DNA of 20,184 nucleotides from an uncultured Faecalibacterium sp. (lineage in GTDB: Bacteria; Bacillota; Clostridia; Oscillospirales; Ruminococcaceae). Made by a program: the position numbers and the translations under genes. Position 1 is the stretch's first letter; every line of letters starts with the position of its first letter. The notes under the pieces were generated by a model. That model was not told the origin of the DNA, did not search any database, and saw nothing but the letters and a program-made list of their open reading frames with translations. Shown here piece by piece: positions 1-6,587 of the stretch. The DNA is taken from positions 1 to 20,184 of the forward strand of contig CAKSZU010000033.1 in the NCBI GenBank assembly GCA_934526125.1. Direction: 5' to 3'.

Positions 1-167
1 CCGGCTTCCAGCACCACCTGCAGGGTCTTGAAGCAGCCGCCGTCCGACAGGGCGATGAAGCCGATGTTCTTGGAGTCACGGATGTTCTTGGCCCAGCCGC
101 AGACGGTCAGCTCGGTGCCGTCGGCGGGGGTGTTCTTGAACAGCGAGACGATCTCGGTACGTTCCAT
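1..167 (-). CDS. asnS: Asparaginyl-tRNA synthetase, N-terminal part (cut by window edge)
   Basis: Cytoplasmic class II aminoacyl-tRNA synthetase that charges tRNA-Asn with asparagine. Only the first 55 codons are present; the gene runs off the left edge. The translated start (MERTEIVSLFKNTP, then LTVCGWAKNIRDSKNIGFIALSDGG) is the usual OB-fold anticodon-binding domain opening of AsnRS, with the characteristic V-x-GW-x-x-x-R-D-S-K pattern. The ATG at 167 is preceded by GGAGG (181-177) at a 9-base spacing. The AsnRS rather than AspRS call rests on this N-terminus and on the upstream T-box leader, whose probable specifier codon is AAC. No catalytic-domain residue is visible, so specificity is partly inferred. 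Confidence 0.9.
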   Translation of the reverse strand, partial: MERTEIVSLFKNTPADGTELTVCGWAKNIRDSKNIGFIALSDGGCFKTLQVVLEA

Positions 168-482
168 AGTAATTTTCCTCCGATAAAAATAAAAAGACAG
201 CTTTGCCCTGAATTTTCAGGGCGAACAAGCTGTCTTGTAATGTCCGCGGTGCCACCTGAATTACCGGAAGTGTCCGGTCGCTCACGCGCTCACGAAAAAG
301 GAAGCGCTGCCCCGTTAACGCTGGGCCTGCGGCGCACCTACTGGCGGCAGAAGCTCCTGCCGGGGTTCAGATTGCAGCTCCCGGGTGTTCGTTCGCGCAC
401 CGTCCGCTCACGGCTCGCAGCAGATGCCGTGTTCTCTGGAAGCGTCCCGGGGTGCGTTACTTTTCCCGATCCGTGCTGTTTC
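168..482 (-). promoter_or_regulatory. T-box riboswitch leader of asnS
   Basis: A tRNA-sensing leader of about 315 nt between promoter and start codon. Read on the minus strand it has the canonical T-box element AGGTGGCACCGCGGA (257-243), followed by an intrinsic terminator and the SD. Stem I lies near the 5' end. An AGTA element (around 460) faces a GAACGAACACC segment (394-384), closed by CGCACC/GGTGCG above and CGGG/CCCG below, as expected for the loop-E-type specifier loop. The likely specifier is AAC (Asn) at 389-387; a second AAC lies at 393-391. An AGAGA motif and a CACGGC/GCCGTG hairpin form the distal part. Uncharged tRNA-Asn should favour the antiterminator and asnS expression. The fold was done by eye. 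Confidence 0.92.
182..236 (-). terminator. Regulated intrinsic terminator of the asnS T-box
   Basis: On the minus strand AAGACAGCT (236-228) pairs with AGCTGTCTT (202-194), and an inner GCCCTGAA/TTCAGGGC stem (221-214 with 212-205) extends it. A TTTTTATTTTTAT tract (about 194-182) follows. The hairpin lies between the T-box element and the SD, which is where the regulated terminator of a T-box belongs. Confidence 0.92.
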
Positions 483-488
483 GCTATA

Positions 489-517
489 AAAATAGCACAG
501 CGGCCCCGGTTTGTCAA
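489..517 (-). promoter_or_regulatory. Sigma-A-type promoter of the asnS leader
   Basis: Minus strand: -35 TTGACA (517-512), 17-base spacer, -10 TATTTT (494-489). It would start transcription near 482, just before Stem I. Its -35 lies 22 bp from the -35 of the divergent promoter at 540, so the two transcripts start back to back. Confidence 0.8.
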
Positions 518-539
518 TCGGCTTTTTGTGGGAAAACAG

Positions 540-568
540 TTGAATTCGGCCCCTGAGAATGGTATCAT
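540..568 (+). promoter_or_regulatory. Promoter of the Wzz-like gene
   Basis: -35 TTGAAT (540-545), 17-base spacer, -10 TATCAT (563-568), with an extended -10 TG at 560-561. Same TGG-TATCAT arrangement as the rpsT promoter at 4175-4203. Predicted start of transcription is near 575. Confidence 0.65.
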
Positions 569-573
569 GGATA

Positions 574-606
574 CCGTTGCGGTGTGCCCTGCACACCGGA
601 AAACGG
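574..606 (+). other. Stable hairpin at the 5' end of the Wzz-like transcript
   Basis: CGGTGTG (580-586) pairs with CACACCG (592-598) around a CCCTG loop, and CCGTT (574-578) pairs with AACGG (602-606) outside it. It sits at the predicted transcription start and ends 35 bases before the ATG. There is no T tract, so it is not a terminator; it could stabilise the mRNA end or bind a regulator. Function unknown. Confidence 0.5.
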
Positions 607-641
607 ACGAATGCAGGAAAATCTTGAGTTGAGGAAGAACC

Positions 642-2081
642 ATGAACGAAAATCGGACCAATACCCCCGCAGGTACGGAGGATGAGATCGACCTGATGGC
701 GCTGCTGTTCGCTCTGCTGCACAAGGCAGGGCCCATTCTGGTCACGGCGGTCGTCTGCGCCCTGCTTCTGGGCGGCGCTGCCGGGATCAAGGGGATGAAG
801 AACCGTGCGGCCGGCGCGGAGGGGGACCAGGCCTACGAGGAGGCGCTGGACGAGTACAACGACCAGAAGGCGGAGTGCGAACTGACGCTGGAAGAGTACG
901 ACCAGGAGAAGGAGACCTACCAGCAGGATCTGGAACAGGTGCAGCAGGCGCTGGAACAGGCCCGGAAGATCCGGGAGAACAGCCTGTGGGCCCAGCTGGA
1001 TGCCAGCGACACCTGGACGGCCCAGGCCGACCTCTATCTGGGGGCAGGCAGCGGGACCACGGCCGTGCTGTCGGCCTACCAGAGCCGTCTGCTGACGGGG
1101 GAAGCCCTGCAGCAGGCCGCCGAAGCCGCCGGGCTGAAGGGCCGGGACCTGACCAGTGCTGTGACCGTGACTCCGGCAGAGGACGGTTCCGGCGCGTACA
1201 GCGGGGTGCTGACCCTGCGGGCCTGTGCCGGGGATCAGGTGCGGGCCGAGGCACTGCTGGATGCCCTGCTGGATCAGGTGCAGCCCCTGCACGGGGAGAT
1301 CGCAGCCGCCGTGAGCAGCCATGAAGTGCAGCTCATCGGGCGGAGCGTCAGCCGGGGCATGTCCGACACGGTCCTGTCGGCACAGCAGGCCGACCGGGCA
1401 CAGACCGACACCATGCAGGCTCAGCTGACGAACCTGAAGACCGCCCTCCAGACGCTGGAGGATGACCGCACCGCAGTCGAGAAGGAGCTGAACGGCCTTT
1501 CGGAGCCTGTCCGCAGCCAGAGCAGCAGATCGGCGGCCAAGTACGGGGCCATGGGCTTTGTGGTGGGCTTCGTGCTGGCCTGCGGCGTGGTGGCCGCAAA
1601 GATGCTGATGTCCGGGCTGATCTGCTCGGCTTCTGACCTGACCCGCACCACCGGGCTGGATGTGCTGGGCAGACTGGCCAGCGACCGCACCCGGAAGGCA
1701 AAGGGTCTGGACGCAAAGCTGGACCGGATGGAAGGTCGTCCCGACGGCAGCACCGATGGGGAGACACTCTGCCTGATGGCGCAGACCATCCGCAGCCGCG
1801 CCCCGGAGGCAAAGAACATTCTGATCACCGGTGATCTGCCCTCCGATCAGCTGGAAGCGCTGGCAGCGGCCCTGCAGGCTGCCGAAGCCCTGCGCGGCCA
1901 GAAGGTCACCGCCGCAGACTGCATCCTGAAAACGGCAGCCACGGTGCCCCACGCGGCGGCAGCCGATGCCATCGTGCTGGCGGCAGACTGCACCGTCACC
2001 CGCACCGACAGTGTCCGGGAGCAGCAGGACAAGATCGCCCGTCTGGGCAGAACGATCCTGGGCTGCGTGGTCTACGAATAA
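642..2081 (+). CDS. Wzz/YveK-like polysaccharide chain-length protein with degenerate BY-kinase-like tail
   Basis: 479 aa; probable inner-membrane co-polymerase for capsule or exopolysaccharide export. Domain order: short cytoplasmic N-terminus with the Wzz-like EIDLMALLFALL motif (15-26); TM1 (about 29-49); extracellular region with Glu/Gln-rich coiled coils (60-115 and 245-285); TM2 (about 301-325); then about 150 cytoplasmic residues. That tail looks like a P-loop tyrosine-kinase/ParA-type fold (strand NILITGDLPSD at 392-402, late strand DAIVLAADCTVTR, ending RTILGCVVYE), but the position of the Walker A lysine/serine loop holds GDLPSD, so ATP binding is unlikely. SD GAGGAAG precedes the ATG. 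It is alone in its transcript: no glycosyltransferase, kinase or flippase adjoins it. The polysaccharide role is inferred from architecture. Confidence 0.65.
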   Translation: MNENRTNTPAGTEDEIDLMALLFALLHKAGPILVTAVVCALLLGGAAGIKGMKNRAAGAEGDQAYEEALDEYNDQKAECELTLEEYDQEKETYQQDLEQVQQALEQARKIRENSLWAQLDASDTWTAQADLYLGAGSGTTAVLSAYQSRLLTGEALQQAAEAAGLKGRDLTSAVTVTPAEDGSGAYSGVLTLRACAGDQVRAEALLDALLDQVQPLHGEIAAAVSSHEVQLIGRSVSRGMSDTVLSAQQADRAQTDTMQAQLTNLKTALQTLEDDRTAVEKELNGLSEPVRSQSSRSAAKYGAMGFVVGFVLACGVVAAKMLMSGLICSASDLTRTTGLDVLGRLASDRTRKAKGLDAKLDRMEGRPDGSTDGETLCLMAQTIRSRAPEAKNILITGDLPSDQLEALAAALQAAEALRGQKVTAADCILKTAATVPHAAAADAIVLAADCTVTRTDSVREQQDKIARLGRTILGCVVYE

Positions 2082-2095
2082 ATCCGGAAATTTAT

Positions 2096-2125
2096 GCAAT
2101 GCCGCCGGGCGACCGGCGGCATTGC
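2096..2125. terminator. Shared terminator hairpin between convergent genes
   Basis: A perfect 13-bp stem, GCAATGCCGCCGG with CCGGCGGCATTGC, capped by a GCGA (GNRA) tetraloop. It fills the gap between the stop codons of the Wzz-like gene (2081) and spoIIP (2129). Flanking A/T runs are short on both sides (CTGTTTA on plus, ATAAATTT on minus), so it probably ends both transcripts with moderate efficiency. Confidence 0.7.
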
Positions 2126-2128
2126 TGT

Positions 2129-3241
2129 TTACTGCAGGGCGGCGATCAGCCCCCGGGCGGCCAGCTGACCGGCATAGAGGGCCTCGTTGAGGTTGTTGCC
2201 GTGGCCGCCGATCTCAATGAGCAGGGCCCCGGGGGAAAGATCCTGATTGTAGAACCGATAGCTGAAGAGGACCGGCCGGGTGAACCCCGGGAACAGCCCC
2301 TCCATGGCGGTCTCCCACGCGGCAGCGAACCGGAGGTTGTTCCGGTAATCCGGCAGGGATACGGTGGTGCCGTTGTCGCACCCGCAGATGATCATGACCT
2401 GCGCGGCCTGCCGCCCTTCCACGGTGCAGACCGGGGCCATGCGGGCACCGGTCTCGGTCTCGATGGCGTCGCGGTGGACGTCCAGAATGATCCTGATGCT
2501 GGGGTACTGGGATAAGTACTGCTGGGCTGCGGCCCGGCTGTTGGCGTAGCTGCCGGTATAGCTGGGGTAGTCGTTCAGGCTCTCGTCGTGCAGGGTGTTG
2601 AGCCCGGCAGCGTTGAGCGTGTCGGCCATCACCCGGCCCACGGCGCACATATTGATGTTCCGGTCGGTGCTGCGGGAGCCGTCCCCGGGGCGGAACCACA
2701 GCCCGGAGGACAGGCGGTAGTCCTCGGTAGCGTGGGTGTGGAGGATCAGGATCTGGGGGTCCGGGCTGTTCCACTCCACTTCAAAGGGCAGCGGGTTCGT
2801 GATCTCGGCGGCGATGTCTGCCGCCGGGACCCGGGTGTTGTTCTTGATGCTGCCGCTGCCGCAGGGAATGTACTTTTCTCCGCTGCCCTGGGGATAGGAC
2901 TTTTCCACAACGGTCCCGGCGTCGGCGGGGCGGGCCTCGTCCCCTTCCAGCGGGTAGAGCCACGCCGGTTCCTCCCCGGTCTGCGGGGCATCGGACGCCG
3001 CTTCCGGGGCGGTTTCTTCCGCAGGCAGGGCAGACTCCGCCGCCTGCGGGGCTGCTTCGGCACGGGCGGCTTCCCGGCTCAGGGAGAAGGCGGTCCGGGC
3101 GGCGGGCAGGGGTCCGATGACGGCAGCGGCCAGCGTCAGCAGCAGCCCGCCCGCAAAGAGGGCCAGCCCCAGCGCCAGCCCGGCCGCGGCCAGAAAGGGC
3201 AGGGCAAGCCCTGTCCGCACAGCAGATCCGTTCCGGCGCAT
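2129..3241 (-). CDS. spoIIP: Stage II sporulation protein P (SpoIIP), peptidoglycan amidase/endopeptidase
   Basis: 370 aa. In endospore formers SpoIIP cuts peptide stems and cross-links from peptidoglycan with SpoIID and SpoIIM during engulfment. Seen here: N-terminal TM anchor (about 12-44), a low-complexity Ala/Glu/Pro linker (55-100), then the SpoIIP domain with ILILHTHATEDY (164-175), LDVHRDAI (253-260) and the C-terminal LIEIGGHGNNLNEAL (341-354). The His residues of HTH and HRD and Glu343 match the metal-binding/catalytic positions of the family, so the enzyme looks intact. Length is near that of B. subtilis SpoIIP. The ATG has GGGGAGGG 7 bases upstream. It follows gpr by 35 bp on the same strand; rpsT-gpr-spoIIP adjacency is also known in Bacillus, though there rpsT is co-directional. 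No own promoter was recognised. Confidence 0.93.
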   Translation of the reverse strand: MRRNGSAVRTGLALPFLAAAGLALGLALFAGGLLLTLAAAVIGPLPAARTAFSLSREAARAEAAPQAAESALPAEETAPEAASDAPQTGEEPAWLYPLEGDEARPADAGTVVEKSYPQGSGEKYIPCGSGSIKNNTRVPAADIAAEITNPLPFEVEWNSPDPQILILHTHATEDYRLSSGLWFRPGDGSRSTDRNINMCAVGRVMADTLNAAGLNTLHDESLNDYPSYTGSYANSRAAAQQYLSQYPSIRIILDVHRDAIETETGARMAPVCTVEGRQAAQVMIICGCDNGTTVSLPDYRNNLRFAAAWETAMEGLFPGFTRPVLFSYRFYNQDLSPGALLIEIGGHGNNLNEALYAGQLAARGLIAALQ

Positions 3242-3276
3242 GACAGCTCCCTCCCCTCTCTGCTATCAATATGCAG

Positions 3277-4062
3277 TCAGCCCGTCAGCCAACACAGCTG
3301 CGCCACCGTCAGCCCGGGCTGAAGGGCCCGGTTGATGGCGGTGCCCAGCAGAGCGGCCCCGTGGGCGATGACACTGTCCAGCTCCCGGGGTGTGACCACC
3401 AGATCCCGGCCCTCCTCCGCCTGCATCAGGGTGGGGATGCCCGCCGCGATGACCGGCAGCCCCAGCCGGGCGGCATCCAGATGCCGGGCGCTGTCGGGCT
3501 GGTCCGGGTGGAGCCCGGTGTCCGAGAACTGCAGTGTCCGGCCGAGACGCTCCGGCTCGGAGGAGCAGAGACTGTCTACGCAGAGCAGGGCAGAGGGGCG
3601 CAGCTCCCGCACCAGTGCCCCGGCCAGCTGCCGGAGGGTCAGGCCGGTGGCAGAAGATACCCCCGGCGCTGCCGCCGCCACCGGACGGATACCCTTCATG
3701 AGGATCCTGCGGGGGCCCATGGTGACGAAGATCTTCTGCACCGTGCGGGGGCCGAGGGCATCGGCGGTGACCCGGCGGTTGCCCACCCCCAGCACCAGCA
3801 CCGGGCCTTCCGGGGGCAGCAGGGGACGCAGCTCGGCGGCGGCCGTCTCGATGACGGCGCTGTCCCGCTCGTCCAGCAGGCTCACCCGGGGGACTTCCAG
3901 CGTTACATACCGGCCCCGGGGCCGCGCCAGCCCCTCCCGGGTGATCTCCACCCGGGTGACGGTGACCCCGCCCCGGCGGGCGGTGGCCACCCGCACTCCG
4001 GACGGCAGGGACTGTGTTTCCTCCGAGGCAAACAGCTCGTCGGCAAGATCGGTCTGGCGCAT
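3277..4062 (-). CDS. gpr: Germination protease Gpr, short form
   Basis: 261 aa. Gpr degrades small acid-soluble spore proteins at germination. Visible family features: N-terminal QTDLADEL (3-10), GVGNRR-VTADALGPR (92-106) with Asp101, PGVSSATGLTL (133-143), LLCVDSLCSSEPERLGRTLQFSDTGL with Asp163 and the SDTG motif (180-183), and GLPVIAAGIPT (201-211). Asp101 and Asp163 are the likely catalytic pair. The start at 4062 has AAGGAG 7 bases upstream. Two oddities: the protein begins directly at the TDLA motif, so the usual zymogen propeptide seems absent, and the G-x-GN-R stretch after SDTG is replaced by HPDQPDSARH. It is also shorter than Bacillus Gpr (about 370 aa). Opening the frame to 4203 adds 47 residues unlike Gpr. 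Probably cotranscribed with spoIIP. Confidence 0.9.
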   Translation of the reverse strand: MRQTDLADELFASEETQSLPSGVRVATARRGGVTVTRVEITREGLARPRGRYVTLEVPRVSLLDERDSAVIETAAAELRPLLPPEGPVLVLGVGNRRVTADALGPRTVQKIFVTMGPRRILMKGIRPVAAAAPGVSSATGLTLRQLAGALVRELRPSALLCVDSLCSSEPERLGRTLQFSDTGLHPDQPDSARHLDAARLGLPVIAAGIPTLMQAEEGRDLVVTPRELDSVIAHGAALLGTAINRALQPGLTVAQLCWLTG

Positions 4063-4174
4063 ACAGCTTCTCCTTTTTTCATGCAGAATTCCCGCCCGGG
4101 CGCTTTTTTGCGCCGCGGCGGGCGGACAGGGGCCGGAAAAATGAAAAAATTCCAAACAAAAATTCAAAAAAGGC

Positions 4175-4203
4175 TTGCACAGATACGGCAAATATGGTAT
4201 CAT
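4175..4203 (+). promoter_or_regulatory. Promoter of rpsT
   Basis: -35 TTGCAC (4175-4180), 17-base spacer, -10 TATCAT (4198-4203) with an extended TGG just before it. Transcription would start near 4210, giving a leader of about 30 nt that contains AAGGAGGTG. Confidence 0.8.
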
Positions 4204-4241
4204 AAGGTGCGCTGTTATAGGTAGCCAAGGAGGTGGAACGA

Positions 4242-4502
4242 ATGCCTAACATCAAATCTCAGAAGGACCGCGTCGTGCAGGCTGCTGCAGAGCAGGCTCA
4301 CAACAAGGCCATTAAGACCAACCTGAAAACAGTCGTCAAGAAGGCAGACGCTGCCATCGATGCTAAAGCCGCTGACAAGGACGCAACTGTCCTGGCTGCT
4401 GTTTCCGCGATCGACAAGGCTCGCGCTAAGGGTGTCATCAAGAAGAACACCGCTTCTCGCAAGATCAGCCGTATGGCCAAGCGTGCTAACAAGAACGCCT
4501 GA
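4242..4502 (+). CDS. rpsT: 30S ribosomal protein S20
   Basis: 86 aa, usual length for bacterial S20, a primary 16S rRNA-binding protein of the small subunit. Sequence opens MPNIKSQKDRV, is rich in Lys and Ala, and has the family signature HNKAIKTNLKT and the C-terminal KKNTASRKISRMAKR. The ATG at 4242 has the strong SD AAGGAGGT; a GTG nine bases upstream (4233) lies in the SD and is not the start. Codons favour GCT, AAG, CGC and ATC, as in highly expressed genes, and differ from the GC-rich neighbours. Monocistronic, with promoter and terminator close on either side, and divergent from gpr. Confidence 0.98.
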   Translation: MPNIKSQKDRVVQAAAEQAHNKAIKTNLKTVVKKADAAIDAKAADKDATVLAAVSAIDKARAKGVIKKNTASRKISRMAKRANKNA

Positions 4503-4533
4503 TCAGACCTGATCGAGTGATCGACTGACGAAC

Positions 4534-4580
4534 AAAACCTCCGCTCCGGGGAACTCCTCCGGTGCGGAGGTTTTTGTTTT
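4534..4580 (+). terminator. Intrinsic terminator of rpsT
   Basis: AAAACCTCCGC (4534-4544) pairs with GCGGAGGTTTT (4564-4574); a smaller CCGGGGA/TCCTCCGG pairing can form in the loop; a TTTTTGTTTT tract ends at 4580. Because AAAA precedes the stem, the same hairpin could also stop spoVAE transcripts coming from the other side. Confidence 0.9.
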
Positions 4581-4583
4581 GGG

Positions 4584-4940
4584 TCAGTTCTGGTCGTGGC
4601 TGCGGCCCAGCAGGGAGCAGACCACCCCGCAGACCAGGCTGGTGGTGACCCCGGCCGCCGCGGCCGTCAGCCCGCCGGTGAGGATGCCGATGACGCCTTC
4701 CTCAGCCAGGGCGGTGCGGACGCCCTTGGCCAGCAGGTGGCCGAACCCCAGCAGAGGCACGGTGGCCCCGCAGCCCGCCAGCTCGGCCAGCGGGGCGTAC
4801 CACCCCAGGGCCGACAGCACCACCCCGGCCACCACATAGCCCGTCAGGATGCGGGCGGGGGTCAGGGCCGTCAGGTCGAGAAAAAGCTGCCCGATGACGC
4901 AGACGACCCCGCCGATGACGAATGCCCAGAAATAGATCAT
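4584..4940 (-). CDS. spoVAE: Stage V sporulation protein AE (SpoVAE)
   Basis: 118 aa, the usual size for the short SpoVAE (AEb) type. It is a small inner-spore-membrane protein of the SpoVA complex, which moves dipicolinic acid into and out of the spore core. Starts MIYFWAFVIGGVVCVIGQLFLDLT and has about four hydrophobic segments, with LTPARILTGYVVAGVVLSALG, GCGATVPLLGFGHLLAKGV and EEGVIGILTGGLTAAAAGVT as family landmarks. The start ATG (4940) overlaps the spoVAD stop in an ATGA, so the two are translationally coupled. A longer frame continues upstream to 5702, but this is only an open shadow of spoVAD. Confidence 0.92.
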   Translation of the reverse strand: MIYFWAFVIGGVVCVIGQLFLDLTALTPARILTGYVVAGVVLSALGWYAPLAELAGCGATVPLLGFGHLLAKGVRTALAEEGVIGILTGGLTAAAAGVTTSLVCGVVCSLLGRSHDQN

Positions 4941-5965
4941 GTCGGTTCTCCTTTCGGCGCTTCCGGCGCGGTCAGCTCCACCAGATGGGCGATGGCCGGG
5001 ATGCTCTCCTTCTGCAGGAAAGTGGTCTGGCTCATCAGAGCGCCGGTGGCGATGAAAAGCACCCGGTGCTGGCTGCGGCGCTTCAGCCGGGGCAGGATGT
5101 GCCCGCAGAGGACGGCGGCGGAGCAGCCCGGGCCGGAGGCTCCGCTCCGGACGGTCTGCCGGGCAGTGTCGTAGAGGATGGAGCCGCAGTCCACATGGTT
5201 CTTCAGCACCAGCCCCTGCCGGGTCAGCAGCTGCCGGAACAGCTGGCTGCCCACATGGCCCAAATCGCCGGTATAGATGGCGTCCAGATCCCCCGGCTGG
5301 CTGCCGGTGTCGGAAAGATAGCGCAGCAGGGTGGCCGCTGCAGCCGGTGCCATGGCGGCCCCCATGTTGTTGATGTCCCGGACGCCGTAGTCCTGCACCC
5401 GGCCGAAGGTCACGGCGCGGATGCCCACCCCCTGCCCGGCGGGGCGCAGCAGACAGGCCCCGGCCGCCGTGGCCGTCCACTGGGCGGTGGGCGTGCGGAC
5501 TGCCCCGTAGCTCAGGGGTGTGCGGAACTGCCGCTCGGCGGCGCAGAAGTGGCTGGAAGTCATGGCCAGCAGGCCGCCGGTCATCCCGGCGCTGCAGAGG
5601 GCTGCCCCCAGCCCCAGAGCCTCGGCCATGGTGCTGCAGGCCCCGAAGACCCCGGCAAAGGGCAGGCCCAGCGTCCGGGCGGCGTAGCCGGAGGCCGTAC
5701 ACTGGGCCTGAAGGTCTCCGGCCAGAAGCAGGTCCACGTCCCGGCCGTCGGTCCGGGCTTTTTTCAGGCAGAGCTGCGCGGCCCGGAGCTGCAATTGGGT
5801 CTCGGCGGCCTCCCAGCTGGACTGCCCGAAGCGGTTGTCGGCGGAAAGCTCGTCGAACTCGGCGGCAAGGGGACTTTCCCCTTCCTTTTTGCCGCCCACG
5901 GCAGCGTGGGCGGTGATGACGGGCGGGGACGGAAAGAGCAGGGTGTCACCCCGGCGGATCGCCAT
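4937..5965 (-). CDS. spoVAD: Stage V sporulation protein AD (SpoVAD)
   Basis: 342 aa, normal length. SpoVAD has a thiolase-like fold and is the dipicolinic-acid-binding subunit at the inner spore membrane; it is not thought to be an enzyme. Landmarks: GDTLLFPSPPVITAHAAV at the N-terminus, LAGDLQAQCTASGYAAR (81-97), FAGVFGACSTMAEAL (103-117) with Cys110, MTSSHFCAAERQFRTPLSYG, and YTGDLGHVGSQLF. The ATG at 5965 has GGGGGA a few bases upstream. The gene is separated from spoVAC by 111 bp, which contains a GCCGGGC/GCCCGGC hairpin (6024-6030 with 6046-6052) and no recognised promoter or T tract; transcription from spoVAC into spoVAD is likely. Confidence 0.95.
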   Translation of the reverse strand: MAIRRGDTLLFPSPPVITAHAAVGGKKEGESPLAAEFDELSADNRFGQSSWEAAETQLQLRAAQLCLKKARTDGRDVDLLLAGDLQAQCTASGYAARTLGLPFAGVFGACSTMAEALGLGAALCSAGMTGGLLAMTSSHFCAAERQFRTPLSYGAVRTPTAQWTATAAGACLLRPAGQGVGIRAVTFGRVQDYGVRDINNMGAAMAPAAAATLLRYLSDTGSQPGDLDAIYTGDLGHVGSQLFRQLLTRQGLVLKNHVDCGSILYDTARQTVRSGASGPGCSAAVLCGHILPRLKRRSQHRVLFIATGALMSQTTFLQKESIPAIAHLVELTAPEAPKGEPT

Positions 5966-6076
5966 GAAAAAATCCCCCTTTCAGGGCTGTTTTTCTGCAG
6001 ATTTTGTGGTATACTGAACTTTCGCCGGGCAGGTGCAATCTTCGCGCCCGGCAAAGCGTATTGTAAGCGCAGGGGT

Positions 6077-6517
6077 TCATCCCCCCAGCAGCCAGAGTAC
6101 CCCGCCGTAGACCACGGCGGCCAGCGTACCGTAGACGATGACCGGTCCCGCAATGGTGAACATCTTCGCCCCGGTGCCGCTGACCCGCCCCTCGGTCTTG
6201 AACTCAATGGCGGCGCTGACCACAGCGTTGGCAAAGCCGGTGATGGGCACCAGCGACCCTGCCCCGGCCCGGGCAGCCAGTTTCTGGTAAAGCCCCAGAG
6301 TGGTCAGTACCGCCGAGAGGACGATCAGGGTGCAGCTGGTCAGGGTGCCGGCCAGGTCGGCTTCCAGCCCAAGGGCCAGATACCGCTGGCGCAGCACCTC
6401 CCCCAGCAGGCAGATGCCGCCGCCCACGCCGAAGGCCCACAGGCAGTCGGTGCCGAGGGGGGAGGCAGGCCCGGTCTGCCGCACCTGCCGCGCATACTCC
6501 TGCGCAGTCATCTTCAT
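6077..6517 (-). CDS. spoVAC: Stage V sporulation protein AC (SpoVAC)
   Basis: 146 aa membrane protein of the SpoVA dipicolinate channel; SpoVAC is the mechanosensitive channel subunit in Bacillus. Seen: about four TM segments and the family stretches DCLWAFGVGGGICLLGE, LVPITGFANAVVSAAIEFKTEG and GTGAKMFTIAGPVIVYG. Start chosen at ATG 6517 because GGAGG (6530-6526) lies 8 bases before it; a GTG at 6526 overlaps that SD. First gene of a spoVAC-AD-AE operon, the common clostridial minimum. No germinant receptor or other SpoVA gene adjoins. Divergent from the VanY-type gene. Confidence 0.95.
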   Translation of the reverse strand: MKMTAQEYARQVRQTGPASPLGTDCLWAFGVGGGICLLGEVLRQRYLALGLEADLAGTLTSCTLIVLSAVLTTLGLYQKLAARAGAGSLVPITGFANAVVSAAIEFKTEGRVSGTGAKMFTIAGPVIVYGTLAAVVYGGVLWLLGG

Positions 6518-6536
6518 ACCAAACACCTCCGGGGGT

Positions 6537-6565
6537 TAGGATGCCCTGCGGAGAAACGAATATAC
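6537..6565 (-). promoter_or_regulatory. Possible sigma-G-like promoter for spoVAC-AD-AE
   Basis: Minus strand GTATA (6565-6561), 17-base spacer, CATCCTA (6543-6537). This fits a forespore sigma-G pattern (GHATR, 17-18, CATnHTA) as I remember it. Weak point: the predicted start of transcription (about 6530) falls on the SD, leaving a leader of only about 13 nt. Confidence 0.3.
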
Positions 6566-6587
6566 CGGATCGAGAAGGAGAATCTCC

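Noticed and set aside
408..2099. 563-aa open frame on the minus strand
   Set aside because: It is antisense to the Wzz-like gene and runs through the asnS promoter and part of its leader; Gln/Leu/Gly-rich mirror of a coiled-coil gene without family features.
4063..4203. Upstream extension of Gpr
   Set aside because: The 47 extra residues cover the GC-rich gap and rpsT promoter, do not resemble the Gpr propeptide, and the SD is at the 4062 ATG.
6024..6052. Terminator between spoVAC and spoVAD
   Set aside because: The GCCGGGC/GCCCGGC hairpin has a 15-nt loop and no T tract on the minus strand.
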